In this document: in pieces, positions 27,833-37,028 of the stretch | Numbering within the stretch: position 1 is the first letter of the stretch | How the letters are laid out: every line of letters begins with the position of its first letter | Source: Rosistilla oblonga | GTDB taxonomy: Bacteria; Planctomycetota; Planctomycetia; Pirellulales; Pirellulaceae | Reading direction: 5' to 3' | Assembly (NCBI RefSeq): GCF_007751715.1 | Contig: NZ_CP036292.1 | Location: 2,790,001-2,854,000, forward strand | DNA length: 64,000 nt | Translations under genes and position numbers: made by a program | The notes under the pieces: model-generated | Databases searched by the model: none | Told to the model about the DNA's origin: nothing | What the model saw: the letters and a program-made list of their open reading frames with translations, nothing else

Positions 27833-27953
27833 TTAACCTCCTCGCAACAGCTCGCATCACTCAGGGAGTGGTGATTTCGGGCTGCCCCACGGCGACGTGG
27901 ATTCATCGTTTGTCATAACCACTTTCGGGTGGGTTGAAATTGGAGCACAGAGT

Positions 27954-29471
27954 ATGAGCATTACGAAATTCAGAAAGCACAAAGCGCCGTGGATCACCGG
28001 TTTCGCGATCGCGGCGATGATCGGTTCGACAGCGGCGGTTCACCTACAAGCCGAATCGAATCCGCCGCGGGTGACCGCAGCGGTTGCCAACGCAAACTCG
28101 TTGAGCGAAGCGTTTCGCGAAACCGCTCGGGTCGTGGCACCGTCGGTCGTCACGATCACGTCGGAGACCGAAGTCGCCAGCCCGGCACCGCGGCAAGGCC
28201 AACCGATGAACGACGAGATGATGAAGCGGTTCTTCGGCGAAGGGTCTCCTTTCGGTGAGATGTTCCGCGGTCAACCGCAGATGCAGCCGTTCCACAAGCC
28301 GTCGGCTGAATCGAACACTCGCACCGGGATCGGATCGGGAGTGATCATCGACGCTTCGGGGTTGATCCTGACGAACAACCACGTCGTCGCGGATGCTACC
28401 AACGTGATGGTGAAATTGGCCGATGGACGCGAGTTCCAAGCTTCGGAAGTCAAAACCGATCCGAAGACCGACCTGGCTGTCTTGAAGATCGATGGAGCCA
28501 GCGATTTGGTTGCCGCTCGACTTGGAAATAGCGATCGGATCGAGATCGGCGACTGGGTGTTGGCCTTGGGACAACCCTTCGGTCTCGAAGGAACGGTCAC
28601 CGCTGGGATCATCAGCGCCAAGAGTCGTGGGATTGGAATCACGGCGCGGGAGAACTTCCTGCAAACCGATGCGGCGATCAACCCTGGAAACAGTGGTGGT
28701 CCGTTGGTGAACCTGGCGGGTGAAGTGATCGGTATCAACACCGCGATCTCGTCGCGCAGCGGCGGCAACAACGGTGTCGGATTTGCAATTCCGATCGACG
28801 AAGCCAAGTGGGTTAGCGATCAATTGATCAAAGACGGTGTCGTGCGTCGAGCGATGTTGGGCGTTGGAATCCAGAAGGTCAGTCACGAACTGGCTTCTTC
28901 GTTCGGCGTCGAATCGAATCACGGCGTGTTGGTTACCGAAGTTGTGAAAGGTTCGCCAGCCGAGAAGGCGGGCCTGAAGTCGGGCGATGTGATCCTGTCG
29001 TTCAGTGGACGCGAGGTTCACGATCCACGCGGTTTGCAGAACGTCGTTGAACAGTGTGCTGTCGGTTCGAAGCAGAAGGTCGAGATCATGCGTGACGGCA
29101 GCAAGATGACAATCGAAGCTGTCTGCGAAGTTCAGCCCGAAGCGGGATTGTCTAACAAAGCCAGCGAATCCGCTGCTTCGAAGATCGAATCGCTCGGGAT
29201 GGAGGTCGGTAATTTGACCGAAGACCTGGCGCGGAAACTTGGTGTCAAGGAAGTTGCGGGGGTGGTTATCACCAACGTGGAACCTGGCAGCGTTGCCGAC
29301 CGTGCGGGATTAAAAGCTGGGAACGTGATCACTCAAGTCGAACGTAAATCGGTCGACTCGGTCGATCAGTTCCAAGCGATGACCAAGGATCACGATCTGT
29401 CCGATGCCCTGCTGTTGCTGGTCAAGACGGATCAAGGTTCGCGGTACGTGATTCTGAAGTCGGGAAAATAA
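27954..29471 (+). CDS. degP: Periplasmic serine protease/chaperone HtrA (DegP/Do family)
   Basis: This 505-aa protease degrades or refolds damaged envelope proteins. ATG 27954 is preceded by GGAGCACAG; a longer frame is unlikely. The signal or anchor segment is about 12-32. Catalytic triad: H143 in LTNNHVVADA, D173 in KTDLAVLKID, S247 in INPGNSGGPL. PDZ1 (about 285-380) contains LGVGIQKVSHELA and GSPAEKAGLKSGDVI, and PDZ2 (about 400-500) contains GSVADRAGLKAGNVI. A Met/Phe-rich loop around 85-115 (MMKRFFGEGSPFGEMF) matches the DegP LA loop. It is preceded by a sigma-54 promoter and a two-component pair, and followed by a sigma factor. Confidence 0.96.
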   Translation: MSITKFRKHKAPWITGFAIAAMIGSTAAVHLQAESNPPRVTAAVANANSLSEAFRETARVVAPSVVTITSETEVASPAPRQGQPMNDEMMKRFFGEGSPFGEMFRGQPQMQPFHKPSAESNTRTGIGSGVIIDASGLILTNNHVVADATNVMVKLADGREFQASEVKTDPKTDLAVLKIDGASDLVAARLGNSDRIEIGDWVLALGQPFGLEGTVTAGIISAKSRGIGITARENFLQTDAAINPGNSGGPLVNLAGEVIGINTAISSRSGGNNGVGFAIPIDEAKWVSDQLIKDGVVRRAMLGVGIQKVSHELASSFGVESNHGVLVTEVVKGSPAEKAGLKSGDVILSFSGREVHDPRGLQNVVEQCAVGSKQKVEIMRDGSKMTIEAVCEVQPEAGLSNKASESAASKIESLGMEVGNLTEDLARKLGVKEVAGVVITNVEPGSVADRAGLKAGNVITQVERKSVDSVDQFQAMTKDHDLSDALLLLVKTDQGSRYVILKSGK

Positions 29472-29486
29472 AACCGGCAGCTGACA

Positions 29487-29509
29487 AAGCGCTCCGCTAA
29501 GGAGCGCTT
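29487..29509 (+). terminator. Hairpin after htrA, possible terminator
   Basis: AAGCGCTCC, loop GCTAA, GGAGCGCTT: a perfect 9-bp stem 15 bases after the htrA stop. No T tract follows, so it may stabilise the mRNA end instead of terminating. Confidence 0.5.
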
Positions 29510-29518
29510 GCCGGATCG

Positions 29519-29561
29519 AAGTCGCAACGGATCGGGTTGCTCCAACCCGCCGTTGCGACTT
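29519..29561. promoter_or_regulatory. Long two-part hairpin in the leader of the sigma factor gene
   Basis: AAGTCGCAACGG (29519-29530) pairs perfectly with 29550-29561. Inside, GGGTTG (29534-29539) pairs with CAACCC (29543-29548). It is 65 bases before the sigma factor ATG. It could be an attenuator, a bidirectional terminator or a protein-binding palindrome. Confidence 0.6.
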
Positions 29562-29626
29562 ACGCGATAAGAACTCATCAATTCGTTCAACGCTTGAACG
29601 CCCACATATACTGGAGAAGAACTTCC

Positions 29627-30943
29627 ATGGTCCGCTTCGCTACAAAATCGCAATCCAATCGCTGGTTCAGTCAATCCGGCTCGCACAACTCCACGCAATC
29701 AAACAACGACAACGAAGGCCTGGAAGAATATTTTGCGGACATCTCCAAGACGCGGCTGCTGACGACTGCCGAAGAGATCGAAGCGACGCAGCGGATCAAA
29801 AAGGCGGGGATCGTTTATCGCCACTGCTTGCTGATGCATCCCGAGATCCTGCCACAGATTATCGATTCGTTGGCCACTGTCGACGCCCGCGACGTGCGGA
29901 TCGACACGGTGGTCGAGGTCGCCCCGAACGATCTGCCGAGGATTCAGTTTTTACGCAAAGCGATCCCGCATGTGATCGAATCGCTGCAACGGATCGACGA
30001 CGAAAACCGCCGCGATCGCAAGCAGATCGGGATGCGTCGCTGCTCGCAAGTCAAGCGCCAAGCGGCATTGGGCCGAATGCGTCGCCGACGCCACTCGGTT
30101 CGTAATCTGGTCAACGAACTACCGATCCGCGTCGCGGTCCTGGAGTCGTTGTTCGACGCTTCGGACGACCGCGTCGCTGCCGGCCAACTGGCTCGCGTCA
30201 CCCGCCGAGCCGCCGCGTTGCGAGTGCACCTGACGTCGCTGAAGCAAGGATTTATCAGTCACCACCTGCGGTTGGTGATCCCGATCGCCAAACAGTATCG
30301 CGGCCGCGGGCTCGGTTTTCTCGACCTGGTTCAGGAGGGGAACGCCGTGCTGATGAAAGCGATCGAAAAATTTGATCCCGACCGCGGGTTCCGTTTCAGC
30401 ACCTACGCGACCTGGTGGATTCGCCAAGCGATCAGCCGCGCCGTGGCCGTGCAAGGACGTTTGGTACGCGTTCCGCAAGCCGCGTTTTCGGGAGTTAAGC
30501 AGGTTCGTCAGACTCAGGAGAGCTTTTATCTACGCCATCGCCGCGATCCCGATCCTCAAGAAATCGCTCGCGACACGGGGATGTCGTTCGAATCGACCAA
30601 ACGAGCGTTGGGAGCACTTCGCGAGGTCGTGTCGATCCACGACCGGACCGATGACGACCAGATGACTCTCGCCGAAACGCTGCCCGAGGTTTCGGAAACG
30701 TCCGACCCGGCGTTCCTCGAGGAACAGCAGAACCTGCGGCCGATGGTGCTGGGGATGCTGAGTCGCTTGGATCCGCGGGAGCGGCGGATCGTCGAGTTGC
30801 GGTTTGGAATTAAAGATGGCAAGCCGAGAACGTTGACCCAAGTCAGTTCGGCGATGTCGTTGTCGCGGGAACGGATTCGTCAGATCCAAACCCAAGCGAT
30901 GTCGAAGCTGGAGGACATGTCCGAAGGGATGGACGACTTCTGA
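29627..30943 (+). CDS. RNA polymerase sigma-70 factor, group 2/RpoD-like
   Basis: This 438-aa sigma factor starts at ATG 29627 with GGAGAAG 7 bases before it. Region 1.2 is [22 protein letters not shown]. An atypically basic, helical spacer (about 130-200, with [19 protein letters not shown]) lies where the non-conserved region occurs. Region 2 is [40 protein letters not shown] and [17 protein letters not shown]. Region 3 is [17 protein letters not shown], and region 4 has [22 protein letters not shown]. It lacks the long region 1.1, so it is probably not the main vegetative factor. Position directly after htrA suggests a stress link. Confidence 0.92.
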   Translation: MVRFATKSQSNRWFSQSGSHNSTQSNNDNEGLEEYFADISKTRLLTTAEEIEATQRIKKAGIVYRHCLLMHPEILPQIIDSLATVDARDVRIDTVVEVAPNDLPRIQFLRKAIPHVIESLQRIDDENRRDRKQIGMRRCSQVKRQAALGRMRRRRHSVRNLVNELPIRVAVLESLFDASDDRVAAGQLARVTRRAAALRVHLTSLKQGFISHHLRLVIPIAKQYRGRGLGFLDLVQEGNAVLMKAIEKFDPDRGFRFSTYATWWIRQAISRAVAVQGRLVRVPQAAFSGVKQVRQTQESFYLRHRRDPDPQEIARDTGMSFESTKRALGALREVVSIHDRTDDDQMTLAETLPEVSETSDPAFLEEQQNLRPMVLGMLSRLDPRERRIVELRFGIKDGKPRTLTQVSSAMSLSRERIRQIQTQAMSKLEDMSEGMDDF

Positions 30944-31065
30944 TTCGATTCGATCGCGATGAAGGCCAGCCAAACGCGGCGGATTGGATGCCGCGTCGCT
31001 GGCCAAACCGTTAACCTCCCCGCGACGCGTGGGCTCTCGTCGGGCGGCTTGCATCGCAAGTCAAA

Positions 31066-31090
31066 CGACGCGGGCCTCGCGTCGCGGTCC
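31066..31090 (+). terminator. Possible terminator after the sigma factor gene
   Basis: CGACGCG, loop GGCCT, CGCGTCG, then CGGTCCTTTT. The 7-bp GC stem lies between the convergent sigma factor and phosphatase genes. T tract separated by a few bases, hence only moderate support. Confidence 0.35.
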
Positions 31091-31123
31091 TTTTGGCTTA
31101 ATGAGCCCGGCAAATTCGCTAGC

Positions 31124-32686
31124 TCATTGAGCCGACTTGCTGGTCTCGTGCAGCAGCACACCCTGTTCATCGCGCCAGCGGAAGTGCAGCGTTGCCGGTT
31201 GCGAATCGTCGGCGGCTGGAGTCAGATGGATTTCCAAAAAGCCGCCCGAACGCGGATCTTGCAGGTAGGGTTGTTTGATCAAACCTTCGGGATCGGTGGA
31301 AGCTGGATCGCCTGCTTTCCGACCGAGCCTGGAATTGGCGTCGACCAATGCACCACAGGAAAACTCTTCGAATCCCGAGGGATCGATCGCGTGGTATTGC
31401 CAATGGCGGTCGCCGCAGACGACAAAGAAGTTGCCTTGGTCGAGCTGCTTCGTTTTCAGCCAGGCAAAAAATTGGTCCCGTTCGGTCCGGAACCCGCCGA
31501 TGTTGGCGTGGTTGTCGGTCTTGCGTTTGTCATCGGGGCCAACCATCGGCGTCGGCGAGATCAGCAACTTAAACGTCGCGTCGCTCGCTTCGAGAGTCTT
31601 CATCAACCACGCTTTCTGCTCGGCACCCCAGATCGTTTTGTCGGGGCCATCCTCGATTTTGTTATCGCTGCGATACATCCGGTTTTCGGTCATCCAGATC
31701 TGCAGGTCCTTGCCGATCCGAAACGTGCGGTACGTTTTTGCATCGGCATCGTCGGCTTGAGCGACCGGCAATTGCTCCAACATCAAGCGGCGGCCGAGGA
31801 CGGGCGAGGGGCTGTAGTTGCCGGAGTTATCGCAATCGTCGCGGCGATAATCGTGATCGTCGATCATCCAATAGGTCGGCACCGCGGCAAACAGATCGCG
31901 GAACCGCGGTTGGACAAACTGCTCGTGCCATTTCTGGCGAAGCTCTTCAACGCTCTTCGCCCGCGGTTTATTGGGCGTGTCGTAATAGACGTTGTCGCCG
32001 GTGCCGACAAAAAAGTCGGGCTGCAGTTTTAGGATCGATGCCAGCGCGGGGTATCCCAGATGCTTGTCGACTCCTTCATAAGGTGCCGGCAGGTTGGTGT
32101 TGTTCTGCACCTTGTGCTGTTTCAAATCGATCCGTTGATCGCCATGGAACTTGGCGTAATTCATCCCCGTGACGACGACAAAACGCACCTCCGCGGGAGC
32201 TTCGGTCGCCGGCAGGGTCTTGAAACGAGCGACCGGTCCGGGTTGCGTGATCCCGGCGCTCGATGTGAGTTCGGTTTCGCAGCGGTAGCGAGTCGCGGGA
32301 TCGAGCGATCGGAAGCTCGCTCGGGCAATAAAGTCTCGCTGCTGGCTGGCCTTTAAAATTTGTTTGCCAACAACCTGGGCACTCCCCTCCTTAAACAATT
32401 GAAAGGCAACCGTGCCTGCCAATCCTGGCAAATCGCGATCGACAAGGGTGTCGGTCGAGGTCAGTCGCACTTGGACGTTCGCCGACGCGCTGGTCAATTC
32501 GCCGACCATGATTCCCATCCCGGCCTTGGGGACCGCTTTCGGATTCGGCGGTTGAGCCGAGACCGCGACTGCGGAAGCTAACAGGACGATGAACGGAAAC
32601 GACAGGCGGTTCGGGGTGGTAAGCGATAGCAAGTTAGAACCTCTTCGGATGCCATGCGGAGGAAGGTCACGGGGAAGTGAAACCAT
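31124..32686 (-). CDS. PhoD-family alkaline phosphatase
   Basis: This 520-aa secreted enzyme should remove phosphate from phosphodiesters and monoesters. The start ATG 32686 is chosen because the upstream gene ends at 32818 and a signal peptide ([16 protein letters not shown]) follows. An N-terminal fibronectin-like domain (about 60-180) contains [12 protein letters not shown]. The phosphatase core has [41 protein letters not shown] and [15 protein letters not shown], giving the metal-binding Asp, Asn and His residues of PhoD. The C-terminus ends in a small beta strand region. It is unrelated in fold to the alkaline phosphatase at 20.4-22.1 kb, so the organism has two kinds. Confidence 0.9.
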   Translation of the reverse strand: MVSLPRDLPPHGIRRGSNLLSLTTPNRLSFPFIVLLASAVAVSAQPPNPKAVPKAGMGIMVGELTSASANVQVRLTSTDTLVDRDLPGLAGTVAFQLFKEGSAQVVGKQILKASQQRDFIARASFRSLDPATRYRCETELTSSAGITQPGPVARFKTLPATEAPAEVRFVVVTGMNYAKFHGDQRIDLKQHKVQNNTNLPAPYEGVDKHLGYPALASILKLQPDFFVGTGDNVYYDTPNKPRAKSVEELRQKWHEQFVQPRFRDLFAAVPTYWMIDDHDYRRDDCDNSGNYSPSPVLGRRLMLEQLPVAQADDADAKTYRTFRIGKDLQIWMTENRMYRSDNKIEDGPDKTIWGAEQKAWLMKTLEASDATFKLLISPTPMVGPDDKRKTDNHANIGGFRTERDQFFAWLKTKQLDQGNFFVVCGDRHWQYHAIDPSGFEEFSCGALVDANSRLGRKAGDPASTDPEGLIKQPYLQDPRSGGFLEIHLTPAADDSQPATLHFRWRDEQGVLLHETSKSAQ

Positions 32687-32817
32687 TCTAGCAAGTGATG
32701 CGACTGAAGCGGAGATCGCTCCAGAGAAAACCAATGCTTGCAGGCCATCGATCGGTTCAATTGAAAACGCGGCGATATCGAGGTGGGACGCCGTCGCTTT
32801 TGTCTGGGGTTGGTATA

Positions 32818-33231
32818 TCAGTTGGCGAAGCTCAAGAAGGCGAGCACGCACAACTGAACCAACGCGACACCGCTGGCGGCGAGGTTGGCCAAGTGATGTT
32901 TCCAGTGGCTGATCATGAACAGCGATCCGATCGCCAGTACCGTGCCGCCGCACTTCAGGCCGATGAACCGCGCCAAGTGTTCGACGCCCATGCCTTGGAT
33001 CGAATCGAGATTCAAGATCCCGCGAGCGACGGGGTTCTGTTCCAGGTAAGCCAACGAATCGGCATATTTAATTGTCAAGTAAATGTCGTAGGCCGACACG
33101 AGTCCGATCCAGATGGCCAACAGTGCGAGAATAGTTGGCGAGGTTTCGATTGCACGTGCCCAATTTTTTGGCACTTGGAAGAAGCTGTATTGTTCCCAAT
33201 CCGCTTGCAGTTGGCCTGTTGCGTTACTCAT
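32818..33231 (-). CDS. Small membrane protein of unknown function
   Basis: The product is 137 aa, start ATG 33231 ([18 protein letters not shown]). Three hydrophobic segments are visible: about 30-52 ([20 protein letters not shown]), 88-112 ([13 protein letters not shown]) and 116-136. The region between has [19 protein letters not shown] do not recognise a family; ILNLDS and the Asn-Pro motif suggest a conserved planctomycete group. It lies 131 bases upstream of the PhoD gene and may share its transcript. Confidence 0.65.
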   Translation of the reverse strand: MSNATGQLQADWEQYSFFQVPKNWARAIETSPTILALLAIWIGLVSAYDIYLTIKYADSLAYLEQNPVARGILNLDSIQGMGVEHLARFIGLKCGGTVLAIGSLFMISHWKHHLANLAASGVALVQLCVLAFLSFAN

Positions 33232-33491
33232 CGGTCGATTTTCCCATGCAAATTTGAACGTGTGGCTTTCGGAGGGTGGTGACTTCCCACACCCCCTGTT
33301 CCATTCCGCTCTCAGACAATGCAATTGCCGTGCCGAGAACATCGGGCTCTACGGAGGATATCGCCCTTAAAGTTCAAAATGCATGATGAAAATAGCGTTA
33401 AGGTATTTAGTCCGCCGTTGTGCGAAGGGGCCTGGCGGCTACCCCAATCGGTTCAGCGGGATCGGATCACCCCGCTGCGGACCTCCCAACG

Positions 33492-34499
33492 CTACAATCC
33501 TTCCCCCACGACCATGCTGACCGCGGCGACGATCATCGTGATAGCATTCAAGCTAAAGTGCACAATTAGCGACGGCCAAATGCTATGAGTTTGTCGGTAG
33601 AGGTATCCGAGCCCTAGGGCGAGGAAGAAGAGGGTCACCGGAGCGGGCCCATGCCCTAGGTGGGCGAGCGCGAAAAATAGACTGCTGACCAAGATCGGCC
33701 AGTAGGGAACTCGGCGAGAATCCTCCGCTGCCGTCGTATCGGCGGCAGCTAGGACTGTTGAGGGAATCGCAGCCTCGGATTGCTGCCACTGCGGAGTCCC
33801 CTGCTCTGCCGCCGCGGACTGCGGCAGCTGGGAGTCGGTCGGTTGAGGGCCGCCCATCGCTTTGCTTTCCAGCCAGCCTTGCAGCACGACGCGAAACAGG
33901 AACTCTTCGGTTAGCGGAGCGACGATGACCGCCACGACGGCCATCGGCAACAGATAGATCGGATCGCCCGATTTCTGCAGCAGTTCCAAAACAGGGTGTT
34001 CATATTCGACCCACCAAGCGGTGAGGATCGCTTGCAGCAGATAGATTGGCGGCAGCAACGCGATGACTCCCAACAGCCCCGTCGCCATGTGCGACCAGCG
34101 GAGCGCAAAGCCTAGGTCGATCGAACTGGATCGATAGAGGGCAACCAACCAGACTATTAATAGTCCACACGCAACGATTCTCGAACCGCCTTCGATGCTC
34201 AACAGCGTCGACATATCCGACAGCGAGATCGGCGTCTGTTGGGGATCTTTGGGGAGTTCGAGCCAGCCGGCTCGCTGGGCGACAAAACTGGCCGCGTTCG
34301 CTAACAGGACCACCAACCCCAGGGCGACGATCACGCCATCGACGCCCCAGCCGACGGGAGTCCGGTATTCCAGCGGCAGGATGTCGCCGCCCTGCCAGAC
34401 TCGTCGCAGTGCGATCGACCAAGCGATCAAACTGGCAGCGATCATCGCCAACACAAACAGGCCAAAGACAGCCGAGAAGATTTCCAGAGGGCTCATCAA
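33492..34499 (-). CDS. CPBP-family intramembrane metalloprotease
   Basis: This 335-aa protein has about eight membrane segments. The glutamate motif PLTEEFLFRVVLQGWLE (EExxxR) and the histidine motifs FALAHLGHG (FxxxH) and IVHFSLNAITM (HxxxN/B) are those of the CAAX protease/bacteriocin-processing (CPBP, type II) family. A Gln/Ala-rich hydrophilic loop of about 50 aa (SKAMGGPQPTDSQL...) is inserted between the first two catalytic motifs, which is unusual. ATG 34499 or the next ATG at 34496 is the start. Substrate unknown; bacterial homologues cleave membrane proteins or confer peptide immunity. Confidence 0.88.
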   Translation of the reverse strand: MMSPLEIFSAVFGLFVLAMIAASLIAWSIALRRVWQGGDILPLEYRTPVGWGVDGVIVALGLVVLLANAASFVAQRAGWLELPKDPQQTPISLSDMSTLLSIEGGSRIVACGLLIVWLVALYRSSSIDLGFALRWSHMATGLLGVIALLPPIYLLQAILTAWWVEYEHPVLELLQKSGDPIYLLPMAVVAVIVAPLTEEFLFRVVLQGWLESKAMGGPQPTDSQLPQSAAAEQGTPQWQQSEAAIPSTVLAAADTTAAEDSRRVPYWPILVSSLFFALAHLGHGPAPVTLFFLALGLGYLYRQTHSIWPSLIVHFSLNAITMIVAAVSMVVGEGL

Positions 34500-34577
34500 T
34501 AAAGTGCTACAGGTGGGAGTGAGTCGGCTGAGTGGTGTTCTCTGTAAAACTAATTCAAAGTCGCAGCGAAAAACAGG

Positions 34578-35900
34578 CTACCGCAAGCCCTCGCGTTTGG
34601 GCCGCAAGCTGTAGACCACGATCCCCGAAGCCACCACCGCGAGGCTCAACAGCAGGCTGGTCGGACTCTGTTGATAACGATACAGGCAACCGATGACCGC
34701 GATTCCCAGCGTCACCGTTCCGAAACTGGCGGGCAACAGCGGCCATAGGATCACTGGCCGTTTCCCCGGCACGCCGCGGAATCTGGGCAGCAACAGGCAC
34801 AGCACCGTTGCCGCGGCGCTGACCGAGAGCAGAAAGCTTGTGTAGTCCAGCAGATCTTGGATCGAAGCCACGCAGACCAACAGCGTCGCCAATGCGGCTT
34901 GCACGAGGATCGCAGTCCGCGGCACGCCATCGCCCGGGATTAACCAGCTTGGCAACATCCCATCTTCCGCCATCTTCACATAGACGCGTGGGCCGGCTTG
35001 CAGCATTGCCGAAACGCTAGTCGCCAACGACAGCGCGACCAGCAATTGCACTGCCAATCCAAGCGATTCGCCCCCGAGGTGATCGGCTACGACGGCAGCG
35101 ATATCGCCGCGACCGACGATCGCATCCGTTGCTGTCGCAAATAAGAAGATCGCGTTGATTAACAAGTAGAGGAGCGACACGCCGAGCGTGGCAAACAACA
35201 TCGATCGGCGAACCGTTCTGCGTCCCAACTTGGCTTCGCCGGCGACGTAAATCGATGCGTTGAAGCCGGCAAAGCTGAACGAGATCCACATCAATTGGTT
35301 CGCGTAGGTAGAAATGCCCGGCCCCGGTGCTGCCGCCGATGCCGACGCCGCGAACTGCGCTGGCCAATCGATCGATGCGACGCCGATGGCGATGAACAGG
35401 CTGATCGCCACCAACTTGATGCCAACCAAGATGTTCTGGCCGATCGCGCCGGTGCCGGTTCGAAACAGATGCAGCAGAGCTGCACAGGCGATCAAAGCGA
35501 CGGCGACGAGCATCTTCTCTTCGTCCGAATCGATCTTCAACTGAGCTGGCAGGTAGTTCACAAACGTGGTGGCGGCGAAGGCGATCGCGCCGGTAAATCC
35601 CGCGAGCAGCGAGATCCATCCGGCCATGAACCCGGCCAACGGATGAACGGCTCGCGAGAGGAACAGATATTCCCCGCCGCTGCGGACCAATTGCCGCGAT
35701 AGCCCGCCGTAACAGATCGCTCCTGCGATGGCGATGATCGCCGCGATCGCCCACATCGCCAACACGCGGATCGGCGAACCCAAGGCCTGCAGCGAATATC
35801 CGCTGGTCGTGTATACGCCGGCGCCGATCATATTGGCGACTACCAAACAAACCAGCGACGTCATACCAATCGTTCGTTTGGGTTTTGTCGTGCTATTCAA
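34578..35900 (-). CDS. APC-family amino acid permease
   Basis: This is a 12-segment transporter of about 440 aa that should import or exchange amino acids. TM1 carries LVVANMIGAGVYTTSGYSL, the glycine-rich substrate helix of the APC superfamily. LVRSGGEYLFLSRAVHPLAGFMAGW is the conserved TM3 entry, and WISFSFAGFNASIYVAGEAK marks TM6. Start is uncertain: a TTG at 35900 (LGDRLNSTTKPKRTIGM), an ATG at 35864, or a distant ATG at 36077 that would overlap the divergent gene. I choose 35900 because homologues have a short N-terminus before TM1. Substrate cannot be told from sequence. Confidence 0.85.
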   Translation of the reverse strand: MNSTTKPKRTIGMTSLVCLVVANMIGAGVYTTSGYSLQALGSPIRVLAMWAIAAIIAIAGAICYGGLSRQLVRSGGEYLFLSRAVHPLAGFMAGWISLLAGFTGAIAFAATTFVNYLPAQLKIDSDEEKMLVAVALIACAALLHLFRTGTGAIGQNILVGIKLVAISLFIAIGVASIDWPAQFAASASAAAPGPGISTYANQLMWISFSFAGFNASIYVAGEAKLGRRTVRRSMLFATLGVSLLYLLINAIFLFATATDAIVGRGDIAAVVADHLGGESLGLAVQLLVALSLATSVSAMLQAGPRVYVKMAEDGMLPSWLIPGDGVPRTAILVQAALATLLVCVASIQDLLDYTSFLLSVSAAATVLCLLLPRFRGVPGKRPVILWPLLPASFGTVTLGIAVIGCLYRYQQSPTSLLLSLAVVASGIVVYSLRPKREGLR

Positions 35901-36089
35901 TCGATCGCCCAAAAGAGACTGCAAACCCGCAGTTTTAGGTTCGCCGGTGGGGCCCGTCCAGACCACGACGGGCAACAACGCGTCCGAGTGCGGGAAGATC
36001 CGTCGATCGACTACGTCGCCAGCTGAAAAGAGGTTAGTATAGATAGCTGGCGCCGGATGTCGCACCGCAATGGCCAAAGGAACGTGCTT

Positions 36090-36950
36090 GTGTTACCCAA
36101 AGAAGAACTCGTCGAACAGGCTTACTTTTTCCGTATCCTCAGTGAACGGATGGGGGAACGCTTGGCGATGCAAGACCTGCTCAAACAGGTCAAATTCGAA
36201 TTGCTGACGAGCACCAAGCTGCCGATGGCTGTCGATTTCCTGCTGACCGAACTGCTGCACGGCGGAGCGATGGGGCCGGCGATGCGTCGGATGCAACACT
36301 ACTTCACATCGTTCCAGACCTATCTGGTCGAGGAAGCTGAATTCGAACGCGGCCGATTTGGAATGCAGACCGCTGTCAAAGTGTTGCAGTTCGATGCCGA
36401 ATATCGCAGCGGCCAGCCGAGTCGGCAGGGTTGCTTTCTGTACCAATTCGAAGCCCTTTGCCGGAACCGTCTGCGATACGATCAAGGGCTCAAGGCGATG
36501 AGCGAGGATCCGATCTACGACGCCGACTGGAAGCAGTGGCTGTTGGAGGTTCGCCATCAAATTGGCTTGGTCGACCTGGCCGATATGATCTTTCTTCGCA
36601 GCGAGGAATATGTCCAACGCAAGCGTGCGATCGAAGGCCCTGAATTCGAACCGAAGCTGCCGCCGCTGTTCGGTCAGCACGAGGGGCGGATGGCGATGGC
36701 CAATCATCGTAAAGATCCGCTGTTTCTGTTCGCCGCGATGCAGCGTCATCTCGGCTATCCCGCCGTCCCACGCTTGGCACCGCCCGACCCGACGGCGGAG
36801 ATCGTTCCTCAGTTGCAGCGACGGATGGAGCGATTGGAAACGCGAATGAAGATCATGGAGGAAGAGCAGCGGCACGGGCTCGATATCACCAAGTTTTACG
36901 TCGACCCGCACAAACCGCCATCCGATCACGATTCGGACATCGACGATTGA
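36090..36950 (+). CDS. Conserved hypothetical protein with C-terminal coiled coil
   Basis: This 286-aa soluble protein has no family I can name. It begins GTG 36090 (VLPKEELVEQAYFFRIL), chosen because AAAGGA stands eight bases upstream; an ATG at 36057 lacks a ribosome-binding site. The N-terminal half is helical and rich in Phe/Leu/Arg (FRILSERM, FELLTSTKLPMAVDFLLTEL, RMQHYFTSFQTYL). Residues about 245-270 (IVPQLQRRMERLETRMKIMEE) form a coiled coil, and the tail is acidic (HDSDIDD). It is divergent from the permease, with TATAGATAG upstream as a possible -10 region. Confidence 0.75.
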   Translation: MLPKEELVEQAYFFRILSERMGERLAMQDLLKQVKFELLTSTKLPMAVDFLLTELLHGGAMGPAMRRMQHYFTSFQTYLVEEAEFERGRFGMQTAVKVLQFDAEYRSGQPSRQGCFLYQFEALCRNRLRYDQGLKAMSEDPIYDADWKQWLLEVRHQIGLVDLADMIFLRSEEYVQRKRAIEGPEFEPKLPPLFGQHEGRMAMANHRKDPLFLFAAMQRHLGYPAVPRLAPPDPTAEIVPQLQRRMERLETRMKIMEEEQRHGLDITKFYVDPHKPPSDHDSDIDD

Positions 36951-37028
36951 AGCACTGCGGCGATGCGTCCCGTCTCGCAAATCGAGCCGCGTTCCGATTG
37001 ATCCTTCCTACTGATACCGAACATCGAA

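Larger units (their letters stand above)
27535..27953. other. Regulatory intergenic region upstream of htrA
   Basis: This 419-base gap without a gene holds, in order, two TGCCCC palindromes, a terminator-like hairpin and a sigma-54 promoter, each listed separately. Additional single TGCCCC/GGGGCA half-sites are at 27790-27795 and 27883-27888. Confidence 0.7.

Noticed and set aside
36093-36980. Minus-strand frame of 295 aa opposite the coiled-coil protein gene
   Set aside because: The plus-strand frame has a ribosome-binding site, a coiled coil and a sensible composition; the antisense frame has none.
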